NCBI GenBank assembly: GCA_016284115.1
Contig: JAEEOD010000226.1
Location: 1-30,468, forward strand
Direction: 5' to 3'
DNA from: Bacteroidaceae bacterium
GTDB taxonomy: Bacteria > Bacteroidota > Bacteroidia > Bacteroidales > Bacteroidaceae
DNA: 30,468 nt
The notes under the pieces: generated by a model
Database searches by the model: none
Seen by the model: the letters and a program-made list of their open reading frames with translations, nothing else
What the model was told of the DNA's origin: nothing
In this document: positions 15,299 through 23,124 of the stretch, one piece after another
Position numbering within the stretch: the stretch's first letter is position 1
Layout of the letters: each line of letters begins with the position of its first letter
Made by a program: the position numbers and the translations under genes

Positions 15299-16609
15299 CT
15301 ATTTCTTCAGAATGTAATACTCGTAGGGGTGTAGCGTCAGCTCATTGTCAGGTAGTTCTTTCTTACTATCACGCATCATGTCCTTGACACGCTGGCCTTG
15401 CCATTCCTTTGGAATGAAGGTGGACACCTCATGGTTGCGCACATTCACGAATATCAGGAAATGCTGTTTCTCGTAACTTTTCTCGAATACCATCACATCA
15501 GTCGCAGGATAAGCTACCAACTTTCCCCATTTCAATGCACCATATTTATCATATATAGTGAGAAGGGTCTTGTATTCATTATAGACCTCAGGGTTCGCCA
15601 TCCAATTAATGGGCTTCCAGTGGAAGAAGTTGAGACGCTCAGGATAAGCCACCTCCTGACTGCCATACAGCAAGGCACCACCACGCAAGAAAATGGTCTC
15701 GACAAAGGCTGCGATAGAGCCACGGACGCCACCGTATTCCTCAACAGGTGAATGACCAGCCGCCTCGTCGTGGTTGGTGATGAAACGCAGTTTCACTTTA
15801 CCATTAGGAATGGTGTCATATTCCATATAGTCAGTTTGCAACAACTTAAGGGCACTGCTATCACGCTGGAAAACATCTCGATTGGCATTCATGTAATCCC
15901 ATGAGTAGTTCATGTCGAAACCAGCATCGAAATGGTCGGCACGCTTGCCTTCTGCCAGCATGAGCAAACGCTTGGGCATCGCACGCATAGAATCTACAGC
16001 CTGCTTCCAGAAGTCAAACGGTACGAAGTCGGCAGCATCGCAACGATAACCGTCGATACCCACCTCATTCACCCAATATTTCATGGCATCAATCATGGCG
16101 AGGCGCATTTCAGCATTGTCAAAATTCAGGTCGGCCACATCATCCCAGTTGGTGGTAGCAGGCCAAATAATATTGCCCTCCTCATCGTGGGTGTACCAAT
16201 CAGGGTGTTCCGCCATCCACACATGATCCCAAGAAGTATGATTAGCCACCCAATCCATAATAACACTCATACCTTTCTCATGACACAGGTTGACGAGGTT
16301 CTTAAAATCGTCGAGGGTGCCATAGGCAGGGTTTACAGCCTTATAGTCCTTGATACAATAAGGTGAGTTCTTGGCTTTCAACACGCCCTGCTCGTAGGTA
16401 GGCATAAACCACATGACATTAACACGCAAAGCACGTATGGAATCGAGACGGTTGGCAATGACATTAAATGCTCCTTCTTGCGCAAATACCAAAGGGTTGA
16501 CCTCATACATGATGACATCGTGAGGGTCTGGCAAGGTGTAGCCTTTCTTATGGGGTTGACAAGCAACCAATAATGTGGTCATTACCACTAGAAATAATTG
16601 CTTTTTCAT
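15299..16609 (-). CDS. GH13 alpha-amylase family lipoprotein
   Basis: The start at 16609 gives a lipoprotein signal with lipobox LLVAC (Cys17); an upstream ATG at 16651 would bury it. The mature protein of about 420 residues is a GH13 (beta/alpha)8 barrel with all three catalytic acids: Asp191 in GYRCDAADF, Glu220 in LMLAEGKR and Asp281 in FITNHDE. The region I motif is DWVANHTS (about 119-126). A short beta domain ends the protein (PYEYYILKK). It probably cuts alpha-glucans or maltooligosaccharides in the periplasm or at the outer membrane. It follows fba by 70 bp, with a terminator between and no clear promoter of its own. No susC/susD-like genes flank it, so it is not in a typical starch-use cluster. 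Confidence 0.92.
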   Translation of the reverse strand: MKKQLFLVVMTTLLVACQPHKKGYTLPDPHDVIMYEVNPLVFAQEGAFNVIANRLDSIRALRVNVMWFMPTYEQGVLKAKNSPYCIKDYKAVNPAYGTLDDFKNLVNLCHEKGMSVIMDWVANHTSWDHVWMAEHPDWYTHDEEGNIIWPATTNWDDVADLNFDNAEMRLAMIDAMKYWVNEVGIDGYRCDAADFVPFDFWKQAVDSMRAMPKRLLMLAEGKRADHFDAGFDMNYSWDYMNANRDVFQRDSSALKLLQTDYMEYDTIPNGKVKLRFITNHDEAAGHSPVEEYGGVRGSIAAFVETIFLRGGALLYGSQEVAYPERLNFFHWKPINWMANPEVYNEYKTLLTIYDKYGALKWGKLVAYPATDVMVFEKSYEKQHFLIFVNVRNHEVSTFIPKEWQGQRVKDMMRDSKKELPDNELTLHPYEYYILKK

Positions 16610-16622
16610 ATTTGTACGGGTT

Positions 16623-16659
16623 AGAAAAAAAACAGGGACTGAGCCAATCACAGTCCCTG
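16623..16659 (-). terminator. Terminator between fba and the GH13 gene
   Basis: CAGGGACTG (16633-16641) and CAGTCCCTG (16651-16659) form a perfect 9-bp stem with a 9-nt loop. On the minus strand eight T follow. It ends 14 bp before the GH13 start. Confidence 0.9.
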
Positions 16660-16679
16660 AAATTTAATCATTAATCGAT

Positions 16680-17687
16680 TTAGCACTGAGCCAGTTTACC
16701 ATCAGAACCCAGCACATCAGTAATCTTGTGCTTGTAGAGTTCTTCCATCAGATCACGAGCAGGACCGCAGTACTTACGTGGGTCGAACTCACCTGGTTTG
16801 TCAGCAAACACCTTGCGAACAGCAGCGGTGAATGCCAAACGAGAGTCAGAGTCGATGTTGATCTTGCAAACAGCACTCTTAGAAGCAAGGCGCAACTGCT
16901 CCTCTGGGATACCTACTGCATCAGGCAACTTACCACCATTAGCGTTGATAATGTCAACATACTCCTGTGGAACTGAAGAAGAGCCGTGGAGCACGATTGG
17001 GAAACCAGGCAACTGTTTCATGATTGCATCGAGCACGTCGAATGCCAATGGAGGAGGCACGAGTTTGCCAGTCTTTGGGTCGCGTGTGCACTGCTCTGGC
17101 TTGAACTTATAAGCTCCGTGAGAAGTACCGATAGAGATAGCCAAGCTATCAACACCTGTCTTAGAAGTGAAGTCGATAACCTCTTCAGGCTTGGTGTAGT
17201 GAGATTCCTCAGCCTGTACTTCATCTTCAACACCTGCCAATACAGCCAACTCACCCTCAACAGTTACATCATACTGATGAGCATATTCAACTACCTTGCG
17301 AGTCAGAGCAACGTTCTCATCGTAAGGAAGAGAAGAGCCGTCAATCATTACAGAAGAGAAGCCCAAATCGATGCAGTTCTTGCAAAGCTCATAGCTATCA
17401 CCATGATCGAGATGCAGAACGATCTCAGGATGAGCGCATCCTAATTCCTTAGCATACTCTACAGCACCCTGTGCCATATAGCGCAGCAGTGTAGGGTTAG
17501 CATAGTTACGAGCACCCTTAGAAACCTGCAGGATGACCGGTGACTTCAGCTCTGAAGAAGCTTTGATGATAGCCTGCAGCTGCTCCATGTTGTTGAAGTT
17601 GAATGCAGGGATGGCGTAACCGCCTTCGATGGCCTTCTTAAACATCGCACGGGTGTTTACTAAGCCTAAATCTTTGTAATTAACCAT
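16680..17687 (-). CDS. fba: Class II fructose-1,6-bisphosphate aldolase
   Basis: This zinc enzyme splits fructose-1,6-bisphosphate into dihydroxyacetone phosphate and glyceraldehyde-3-phosphate in glycolysis, and runs the reverse step in gluconeogenesis. The 335-residue protein shows the class II features: AIPAFNFNNMEQLQAI near the start, HLDHGD (metal and catalytic region), VEGELAVLAGVEDE, and metal-binding His residues in GTSHGAYKF and VLHGSSS. NANGGKLPDAVGIPEEQL carries the substrate-binding part. The start MVNYKDLGLVNTRAMF at 17687 fits the family. A TATTTTTG box lies at 17729-17736. A strong terminator follows. Two neighbouring functions (GH13 and aldolase) both serve sugar use, but a shared regulation is only inferred. 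Confidence 0.96.
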   Translation of the reverse strand: MVNYKDLGLVNTRAMFKKAIEGGYAIPAFNFNNMEQLQAIIKASSELKSPVILQVSKGARNYANPTLLRYMAQGAVEYAKELGCAHPEIVLHLDHGDSYELCKNCIDLGFSSVMIDGSSLPYDENVALTRKVVEYAHQYDVTVEGELAVLAGVEDEVQAEESHYTKPEEVIDFTSKTGVDSLAISIGTSHGAYKFKPEQCTRDPKTGKLVPPPLAFDVLDAIMKQLPGFPIVLHGSSSVPQEYVDIINANGGKLPDAVGIPEEQLRLASKSAVCKINIDSDSRLAFTAAVRKVFADKPGEFDPRKYCGPARDLMEELYKHKITDVLGSDGKLAQC

Positions 17688-17728
17688 TTTGTTTAATATA
17701 TTAAGTTACTAATCGTTTCTATCAACCG

Positions 17729-17736
17729 CAAAAATA
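17729..17736 (-). promoter_or_regulatory. Putative -7 box of fba
   Basis: TATTTTTG on the minus strand matches TAnnTTTG, 41 bp before the fba start. A -33 TTTG is not found at the right spacing. Confidence 0.45.
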
Positions 17737-17789
17737 CACATTCTATTTCAAAAAATAAAAAAAAGTTGCACTATTTTTGCAAAATCTTT

Positions 17790-17895
17790 TTTGGTTTCAG
17801 AGAAAAGTATTACCTTTGCGGACGATTTCCGCGAAGTTACTTTCGCTCAGCAAATGAAAACAAGTTTTCTTTGCCTTCGCTTAACCGTAACTTTG
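17790..17895 (+). promoter_or_regulatory. rpmE2 upstream region with two -7 boxes and small hairpins
   Basis: TACCTTTG (17811-17818, with TTTG at 17790-17793) and TAACTTTG (17888-17895) both match TAnnTTTG. Each is followed by GCGG and then ACG or TCG, giving a 13-bp imperfect direct repeat 77 bp apart. Between them lie two adjacent 5-bp hairpins: GCGGA/TCCGC (17818-17832) and GCGAA/TTCGC (17831-17846), sharing two bases. The longer transcript would carry a leader of about 140 nt. A ribosomal-protein leader is possible but not shown. Confidence 0.4.
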
Positions 17896-17964
17896 CGGTC
17901 GCTAATAAGACCATTACACTTTACATTACATATTTTTGATTAAAAATTTAAAAAGATAATAACA

Positions 17965-18216
17965 ATGAAAGAAGGTATTCATCCTACAAATTACCGTCCG
18001 GTAGTATTCAAGGATATGTCAAACGGTGACATGTTCCTGAGTCGTTCTACCTGCAAGACCAACGAAACCATCGAGTTCGAAGGCGAGACTTATCCATTAG
18101 TGAAACTTGAAATCTCTAATACCTCTCATCCATTCTACACTGGTAAGAGCAAGTTGGTAGATACAGCTGGTCGCGTGGACCGTTTCATGAGTCGCTACGG
18201 TCGTGTAAAGAAGTAA
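17965..18216 (+). CDS. rpmE2: 50S ribosomal protein L31, type B
   Basis: L31 is a small protein of the large ribosomal subunit that bridges to the small subunit. The 83-residue protein starts [17 protein letters not shown]. It lacks the paired Cys motif of the zinc-binding type, having only one Cys (STCKTN), so it is the zinc-independent B form. The conserved [20 protein letters not shown] segment is complete. A clear terminator follows 24 bp after the stop. In Bacteroidetes the B form is often the only L31, so zinc control cannot be assumed here. Confidence 0.97.
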   Translation: MKEGIHPTNYRPVVFKDMSNGDMFLSRSTCKTNETIEFEGETYPLVKLEISNTSHPFYTGKSKLVDTAGRVDRFMSRYGRVKK

Positions 18217-18240
18217 AAAACTTCTTTGCTGAAAGTATAG

Positions 18241-18273
18241 GAGCCCTCTTTTTTCAAGAGGGTTCTTTTTTTT
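18241..18273 (+). terminator. Terminator after rpmE2
   Basis: GAGCCCTCTT and AAGAGGGTTC pair over 10 bp with one G-T pair, followed by eight T. Confidence 0.9.
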
Positions 18274-18281
18274 GTATATTA

Positions 18282-18313
18282 TTTGGCAATATCTTTAATT
18301 TAGTTTACATTTG
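18282..18313 (+). promoter_or_regulatory. Promoter of the M48 protease operon
   Basis: TTTG (18282-18285), 20 nt, TACATTTG (18306-18313) is a full consensus match. It lies 30 bp before the ATG at 18344, which supports that start over an upstream TTG at 18311. Confidence 0.7.
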
Positions 18314-18343
18314 TATCATCAAAACATCAAAGATCTGGATATT

Positions 18344-19201
18344 ATGAAAAAACTGTTTTTCGCATTCATGACGGCAGCATTGCTGCTTTCCAGCTGTGGC
18401 TCAGTACCTATTACAGGACGCAAGCAGCTGAACTTAGTGTCAGACCAAGAGGTTCTCTCTTCAAGTTTGTCGCAATACAATTCTTATATGCAGGGTGCTA
18501 AAAGGAGTGGCAATACTACACAGAGTGCTATGGTGACTCGTGTGGGTAAGAAGTTAGCTGCTGCTACCGAATCTTATTTGAATGCCAACGGATTGGCTGA
18601 TGAGGTAAAGAACTTCTCGTGGGAGTTCAATCTGGTACAAGACAATCAGTTGAATGCCTTTTGTATGCCTGGTGGCAAGATTGTGGTGTATGAGGGATTG
18701 ATGAAAATCATTTCATCAGACGACGAGTTGGCTGTAGTGCTGGGACATGAGGTAGCTCATGCTGTGGCCAAGCACAGCAACGAACGCATGAGTCAGCAGT
18801 TGGTGGCACAATATGGTGCACAGGTATTGGGTGGTGTGTTATCAAACAAGAGTGCAGCTGTACAAAGTATTGCAAGCCAGGTGTATGGTATTGGCGCAGA
18901 ATATGGTATGGCTCTTCCTTTCTCTCGCAAACATGAGTCAGAGGCTGACTATATGGGCTTGATACTGATGACTATTGCAGGTTATAACCCCGATGTAGCT
19001 GTTGGTTTCTGGCAGAAGATGTCAGGCGGAGGCCAATCATCGGTGCCTGAGTTCATGAGTACACACCCAAGTGACCAGACCCGTATCAAAGACATTCAGA
19101 AGAATTTACCAGACATCAAGAAGAAGTTTGGTCAGACAACTACGACTACTACGAAGACTGCCACTAAGAAGGTAACAAAGGCTACTTCAGTAAAAAAATA
19201 A
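18344..19201 (+). CDS. M48 family zinc metalloprotease, lipoprotein
   Basis: The first 18 residues form a lipoprotein signal with lipobox LLSSC (Cys18). The mature protein is a peptidase of family M48, like E. coli BepA and LoiP, which clear or help assemble outer-membrane proteins. The zinc motif is HEVAH (135-139), and the third ligand Glu lies in KHESEADYMGL. NAFCMPGGKIVVYEGLM is the conserved strand before the active site, and STHPSDQTRIKDI the usual C-terminal segment. The last 30 residues are Thr- and Lys-rich (TTTTTTKTATKKVTKATS), an unstructured tail not typical of the family. No tetratricopeptide domain is present, so it is nearer to LoiP in layout. The next gene begins 12 bp later and is probably in the same operon. 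Confidence 0.92.
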   Translation: MKKLFFAFMTAALLLSSCGSVPITGRKQLNLVSDQEVLSSSLSQYNSYMQGAKRSGNTTQSAMVTRVGKKLAAATESYLNANGLADEVKNFSWEFNLVQDNQLNAFCMPGGKIVVYEGLMKIISSDDELAVVLGHEVAHAVAKHSNERMSQQLVAQYGAQVLGGVLSNKSAAVQSIASQVYGIGAEYGMALPFSRKHESEADYMGLILMTIAGYNPDVAVGFWQKMSGGGQSSVPEFMSTHPSDQTRIKDIQKNLPDIKKKFGQTTTTTTKTATKKVTKATSVKK

Positions 19202-19213
19202 CTGTATGCTTAG

Positions 19214-20023
19214 ATGGCTGACAATTTCTTAGAGAAGCATTATGCTGAATACGAGGCAAAACGTAATGCCCTGCAACAAAGTCACAAGTTAGGCAAGAAA
19301 CAGGTTAGCAGACTGCACCGATTCAGCGCAAATACCAAAGGAATTGCTCTGCCAACGGAGTTTACTGACCCATTTAACTACACACCTCATCCGCTCTGCC
19401 AATTAGCAGCGGATGAGGTGATGTGTTACATAGACACCCACCCAGAATGGCACAAGGAATTACAATTAGGCAAGATGTTTGGCGTATTGGTGGTTAAGAA
19501 CGTGGTGGGACAATTAGGTTTTTTGGCTGCTTTCTCGGGCTTATTGAACAAACAGAATAACCTCCCCTACTTCGTACCTGCTGTATATGATATGCTGAGT
19601 CCAAACGGTCATTTCAAAACAGAGGAGAGGGAAATCAGCCTCATCAATCGCCATATCGAGCAATTATCCGAAGAAGGCGGACTACCTGCACTCATAGCTT
19701 CACTCAAACATGAACGTAAACAACGCTCCATAACATTGCAGACATGGCTTTTTGAGCAGTTCGTAATGTTGAATGCTCGTGGAGAACGTAAGAACCTAAT
19801 AGATATATTTGAAGAAAAGGAACATCGTCTTCCTCCAGGTGGCGCCGGAGAATGTGCCGCACCCAAACTATTACAATACGCCTTCCTCAACAAGCTACAG
19901 CCCATAGCGATGGCCGAGTTTTGGTGGGGCAACTCGCCTAAAGCCGAAGAACGCATACATGGCCACTTTTATCCTGCCTGTGAGCAGAAGTGCAGGGCAA
20001 TCCTGACATACATGTTGCAGTAA
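19214..20023 (+). CDS. N-terminal-type domain of a RluA-family pseudouridine synthase; catalytic domain absent
   Basis: From memory of the family, long RluA-type synthases (about 550 residues) of Bacteroides and Shewanella carry an N-terminal part with GKMFGVLVV, LAAFSG, FVPAVYD, GECAAPKLLQYA and MAEFWWG, ending in HGHFYPAC--KC. All these are visible here, in order. Those proteins continue into the synthase domain with an HRLDxxTSG motif. This one stops after ILTYMLQ at 269 residues, and no synthase sequence is seen in the next 220 bp. It is thus either a truncated gene or a stand-alone version of the domain. The start at 19214 is 12 bp after the M48 stop. The segment about 147-195 is charged and probably helical. 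No activity can be claimed. Confidence 0.7.
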   Translation: MADNFLEKHYAEYEAKRNALQQSHKLGKKQVSRLHRFSANTKGIALPTEFTDPFNYTPHPLCQLAADEVMCYIDTHPEWHKELQLGKMFGVLVVKNVVGQLGFLAAFSGLLNKQNNLPYFVPAVYDMLSPNGHFKTEEREISLINRHIEQLSEEGGLPALIASLKHERKQRSITLQTWLFEQFVMLNARGERKNLIDIFEEKEHRLPPGGAGECAAPKLLQYAFLNKLQPIAMAEFWWGNSPKAEERIHGHFYPACEQKCRAILTYMLQ

Positions 20024-20108
20024 GGAGACATAGTTCATTCATTTTCTAAGCAAGCTTAATTCCTTAAAAATACGTTGATTATTAGCACTAGAAGCAAGTT
20101 GTATTATA

Positions 20109-20196
20109 CTGTCACCTTTGTGAAAATCTACTGCCACACTTGTGAAAACATGCTGTCACATTGGCGAAACGAAGTTTTCACCAATGTGACAGCATA
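20109..20196. repeat. Three 22-bp tandem repeats plus one inverted copy
   Basis: Units start at 20109, 20131 and 20153, exactly 22 bp apart, with consensus CTGTCACA-TTGTGAAAA. A fourth copy is inverted at 20175-20196. The third and fourth form a near-perfect 20-bp stem (20150-20169 with 20176-20195, one mismatch) and a loop of about 6 nt. Each unit contains a small dyad, TCAC--GTGA. It lies between convergent genes and has no T tract, so it is not a normal terminator. The rest of the 20024-20247 gap shows nothing else. Confidence 0.75.
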
Positions 20197-20247
20197 ATCA
20201 AATGGGCATCTAAGGGAATTACACAATGACGTATATCCCTTAATGCC

Positions 20248-20718
20248 TTAATTGTTAAAGTAATACAAGAACGTTGCGATGCCATCCAAAGCATGTTTCT
20301 TCTCACCTTCAATCTCGATATAGAAATTAATTTCTGCTTTCGCAATGCCACGCAGGTTAAGTACCGACTTCATATCTGCCACCAGACGGATACGCTGACC
20401 AGAAAGCACTGGCTGACCGAATTTCATCTTATCCATCCCATAGTTGACCATCATCTTGAGGTTGTTTACCTCAATGATTTGTCCCCATAAATAGGGCAAT
20501 ACCGACAAGGTAAAATAACCGTGTACGATAGTGGTTTTGTAAGGGCTCTCCACCTTGGCACGTTCAGGATCAACATGTATCCACTGATGATCAAGTGTGG
20601 CGTCTGCAAACATATTAATACGCTCTTGTGTCATCTCCAAGAAATCGGACTCCCCGATGCGATGACCCTCTAAAGCCTGAAACTCGGCTAAGTTATTCAC
20701 TACTACTTTTGTACTCAT
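20248..20718 (-). CDS. MaoC-like hot-dog dehydratase
   Basis: The 156-residue protein belongs to the MaoC / (R)-specific enoyl-CoA hydratase group, single hot-dog fold. The catalytic Asp and His lie in ADATLDHQWIHVDPERA (about 40-56), and SPYKTTIVHGYFTLS is the following conserved stretch. The start at 20718 (MSTKVVVNNLAEFQ) is the usual one; an ATG at 20775 would add 19 residues with no family match. It may hydrate trans-2-enoyl-CoA or act in lipid or ketone-body metabolism, but no partner gene is next to it. A TAATTTTG box (20773-20780, minus) lies 54 bp upstream. Confidence 0.9.
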   Translation of the reverse strand: MSTKVVVNNLAEFQALEGHRIGESDFLEMTQERINMFADATLDHQWIHVDPERAKVESPYKTTIVHGYFTLSVLPYLWGQIIEVNNLKMMVNYGMDKMKFGQPVLSGQRIRLVADMKSVLNLRGIAKAEINFYIEIEGEKKHALDGIATFLYYFNN

Positions 20719-20772
20719 CTTAATATAATTAACTCTGCACAAACTTATTAGTTTTGTGCAATATTCTGGCTG

Positions 20773-20780
20773 CAAAATTA
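20773..20780 (-). promoter_or_regulatory. Putative -7 box of the MaoC-like gene
   Basis: TAATTTTG on the minus strand matches TAnnTTTG, 54 bp before the start. No -33 box is clear. Confidence 0.4.
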
Positions 20781-20835
20781 CACATTATTTCGAAATAGCC
20801 GCATAAGAAAGCAATATTTTTTGTATATTCGCAGT

Positions 20836-21483
20836 ATGAAAGAAAGAAGAGGCAAAGCCAATATACAGGAGCTTATCAAAGAGGGTGAGCATCAGCAACA
20901 GGATTTCAAGTTTGAGATATCCGACGTGTGCAAGATTGCCAAGTCGCTATCGGCTTTTGCCAACACTGATGGAGGCAGGTTGCTGATAGGTGTAAAGGAC
21001 AACGGCAAGATTGCTGGTGTACGTTCGGAAGAAGAGCAATACATGATTCAAGCTGCTGCCAAACTGTATTGCGTTCCTCCAGCAGACTACAAGATGACCA
21101 CTTATATCGTAGAAGGCAAACAAGTACTGCTGGCTGAGATTAAACGAAGCGAAAAACGCCCCGTATGTGCCAAATGTGAGGATGGCAAACTGTTGGCATA
21201 TGTACGTATTGCCGATGAGAACATCTTGGCAACCCCTGTACATTTGAGGTATTGGAAACAAAACGAGAGTCAACGTGGCGAACTTACGGTCTATACAGAA
21301 AGGGAGCAGCATTTGCTGAATCTGCTCAACGAACATCGTATGTTGACACTCAACAAATGCTGCAAATTATCTGGACTGCCACGCCCCGTTACCATCAAAC
21401 TACTGGCAAGATTCATCAGATACGGCATCATAGAAGTCGTATATAGGGAGCAACAATTCTTCTTTACTCAAAGAAACTCATAA
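20836..21483 (+). CDS. AlbA_2 (Schlafen AAA_4-type) putative DNA-binding protein
   Basis: The 215-residue protein begins with an AlbA_2 domain (about 5-125). It shows the signature EGEHQQQDFKFE, SAFANTDGGRLLIGVKDNGKIAG and YVRIADENILA, known from proteins annotated as putative transcriptional regulators or ATP-binding proteins. The C-terminal part (about 140-210) looks like a winged helix: TEREQHLLNLLNEH, TLNKCCKLSGLPRPVTIKLLARFIRYGIIE. The ATG at 20836 is preferred; an in-frame TTG lies 15 bp upstream. TATATTCG (20824-20831) just before the ATG could be a -7 box, which would make the mRNA nearly leaderless. The last 20 bp overlap the convergent phosphodiesterase gene. Target and ligand are unknown. 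Confidence 0.85.
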   Translation: MKERRGKANIQELIKEGEHQQQDFKFEISDVCKIAKSLSAFANTDGGRLLIGVKDNGKIAGVRSEEEQYMIQAAAKLYCVPPADYKMTTYIVEGKQVLLAEIKRSEKRPVCAKCEDGKLLAYVRIADENILATPVHLRYWKQNESQRGELTVYTEREQHLLNLLNEHRMLTLNKCCKLSGLPRPVTIKLLARFIRYGIIEVVYREQQFFFTQRNS

Positions 21484-22381
21484 CGGGTCGTCCCACCCAA
21501 GCTTGTGGAGACTGAATGCCTAAGATATAGGCAATAGTAGCAGGCACATCATACTGCATCACCACGTCAGGTGTTTCAAAGCCTTGCTTGATACCCTTGC
21601 CACAGACGATAAACGGTGTTTCCATTTCTTCGATGGTCATGCCTCCATGTCCTTTGTTGATACCACCATGATCAGATGAAATCATAAATATGGTATCATC
21701 ATAGATGCCAGCATCTTTCAGCGCTTGGATAAGGCGACCAATACACTGGTCTATCTCTGCTATCTTATCGTAATACTCTGGGGTGTACCAACCATGCTCA
21801 TGTGCGGTTTCATCGAGCACACCGAAATAAGCGGTATAGAAGAAAGGCTTATATTGCTTGATGTAATTCTCGGCAATAGTGCAATTCTTGTTGATATCTA
21901 CATAACTGTCGGGGATATATTCCCAATGACTGATAGCCAAAGTATCAATGACATACTTGATACCGTCCCAATCAAAGGTGCAACCTGTTTCAGCATCAGG
22001 TTGCTGTTCACGGATAACAGAATAGATAGTTGGGAAAATGTTGTGATTATTCAGCACAAGTGCAGGAATTTCAGGAACCTTTGAGTTCCACTTGGTATAT
22101 CCGTGCAGCTCGGTAGGCGCACTCATAAACATAGAAGACCAGTTTATGGCTGATGCAGAAGGTAATACTGAACGCTTGTGCAACGTGTAGCTGCCATTAG
22201 CCAACAACGCACGGATATTGGGAATATCATGTGATTGATCAAGGCCATGAGCTGCCCAACCGTCAATACCTACCATCACGACATGCTTTGCCTTAGGTTG
22301 CAACTGCTGCTGCGTGCTGTTGCAGGAAACACCTGCCCATGCAAGAAATACCAGACAGGTAAGTGAGAGAATCTTTTTCAT
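21464..22381 (-). CDS. Alkaline phosphatase / nucleotide pyrophosphatase superfamily lipoprotein
   Basis: The signal peptide ends in a lipobox, AGVSC (Cys20). The 285-residue mature domain belongs to the metal-dependent phosphodiesterase part of the alkaline phosphatase superfamily. VVMVGIDGWAAHGL gives the first metal Asp (Asp40). SVLPSASAINWSSM (about 71-84) holds the likely Ser nucleophile, where animal-type NPPs have Thr. VLDETAHEHGW and SSDHGGINKGHGG supply the remaining metal ligands. It probably removes phosphate from nucleotides or other phosphodiesters in the periplasm. The substrate is not predictable. A full-consensus promoter is at 22410-22441. Its 3' end overlaps the opposite gene by 20 bp. 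Confidence 0.9.
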   Translation of the reverse strand: MKKILSLTCLVFLAWAGVSCNSTQQQLQPKAKHVVMVGIDGWAAHGLDQSHDIPNIRALLANGSYTLHKRSVLPSASAINWSSMFMSAPTELHGYTKWNSKVPEIPALVLNNHNIFPTIYSVIREQQPDAETGCTFDWDGIKYVIDTLAISHWEYIPDSYVDINKNCTIAENYIKQYKPFFYTAYFGVLDETAHEHGWYTPEYYDKIAEIDQCIGRLIQALKDAGIYDDTIFMISSDHGGINKGHGGMTIEEMETPFIVCGKGIKQGFETPDVVMQYDVPATIAYILGIQSPQAWVGRPVMSFFE

Positions 22382-22409
22382 CGTATCAGGTTTTTAAAGT
22401 TTCTATCCA

Positions 22410-22441
22410 CAAAAATAAGAGAAAGATGTTAGAAAGACAAA
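22410..22441 (-). promoter_or_regulatory. Promoter of the phosphodiesterase-like gene
   Basis: On the minus strand TTTG (22438-22441), 20 nt, TATTTTTG (22410-22417) is a full match, 28 bp before the start. It overlaps the divergent promoter at 22429-22458. Confidence 0.7.
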
Positions 22442-22458
22442 TAAAATATGTACCTTTG
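22429..22458 (+). promoter_or_regulatory. Putative promoter of the 211-residue protein gene
   Basis: TTAG (22429-22432), 18 nt, TACCTTTG (22451-22458) is a good -7 box with a weak -33 box. It lies 28 bp before the ATG at 22487. Confidence 0.5.
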
Positions 22459-22486
22459 TGTCGCAAAACGGTAACATATTTACACA

Positions 22487-23122
22487 ATGAGTATATTTTC
22501 TAAACTTTTCGGTAAAAATGATAATGCTTCGGCACAGAGTGCAGAAGACTTCATGTCGTTGGTGCGAGTGTATTTTCAGTCGGTACTGGCCGTAAATCTG
22601 GGTATTACCAATATACGTGCCATACCTGATGTAGCCAATTTCAAGCGTTTGTTCAAGATACCCACTACTGGTGGAAAATTAGGACAAGGAGAGAAAACTG
22701 CATCGAAGAAGATGCTGATTCAAGACTACGGAATGAGTGAGAATTTCTTTAAGGAAATTGATAACTCCATCAAGAAGCATGTACGTAATCAAAACCAGGT
22801 ACAATCATATATGTATATGTACCAAGGCTTCACTGCTGACCTTATGATGATGATTAGTAATTTGATGCAGTGGAAGATGCGTGTTCCTTCAATGTTCGCC
22901 AGCGTACTCAAGAGTGCTGTGGAAGATACAGTACATGACATCTGTACAAAGCCTGTATTCAAGAAAGACGACGAGCAGAAGACCGCCATGCAGATTCGTA
23001 CTTATAAGGAGCGTCTGGACTACTCAGAGCAGTGGATGAGCGAGTTTGTCTACAAGGTGGTGATGCTGGCTAAAAAAGAAAAACGTAGCAAAAGCAACGA
23101 GCAGGCAGAGGCAAGCAAATAA
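22487..23122 (+). CDS. Conserved cytoplasmic protein of unknown function
   Basis: I do not recognise this family. The 211-residue protein has no signal peptide or membrane helix and starts MSIFSKLFGKNDNASAQSAE. The core (about 20-190) looks helical, with a Met-rich stretch (MYMYQGFTADLMMMISNLMQWKM, about 108-130, quoted in part) that may be an amphipathic or buried helix. The end is Lys-, Ser- and Glu-rich (KKEKRSKSNEQAEASK) and probably disordered. It is monocistronic: its own promoter lies at 22429-22458 and a likely terminator at 23125. The context gives no hint of its function. Confidence 0.8.
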   Translation: MSIFSKLFGKNDNASAQSAEDFMSLVRVYFQSVLAVNLGITNIRAIPDVANFKRLFKIPTTGGKLGQGEKTASKKMLIQDYGMSENFFKEIDNSIKKHVRNQNQVQSYMYMYQGFTADLMMMISNLMQWKMRVPSMFASVLKSAVEDTVHDICTKPVFKKDDEQKTAMQIRTYKERLDYSEQWMSEFVYKVVMLAKKEKRSKSNEQAEASK

Positions 23123-23124
23123 GC

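Noticed and set aside
20109..20196. Short CRISPR-like array
   Set aside because: The 22-bp units are directly adjacent with no spacers, one copy is inverted, and no cas gene is present.
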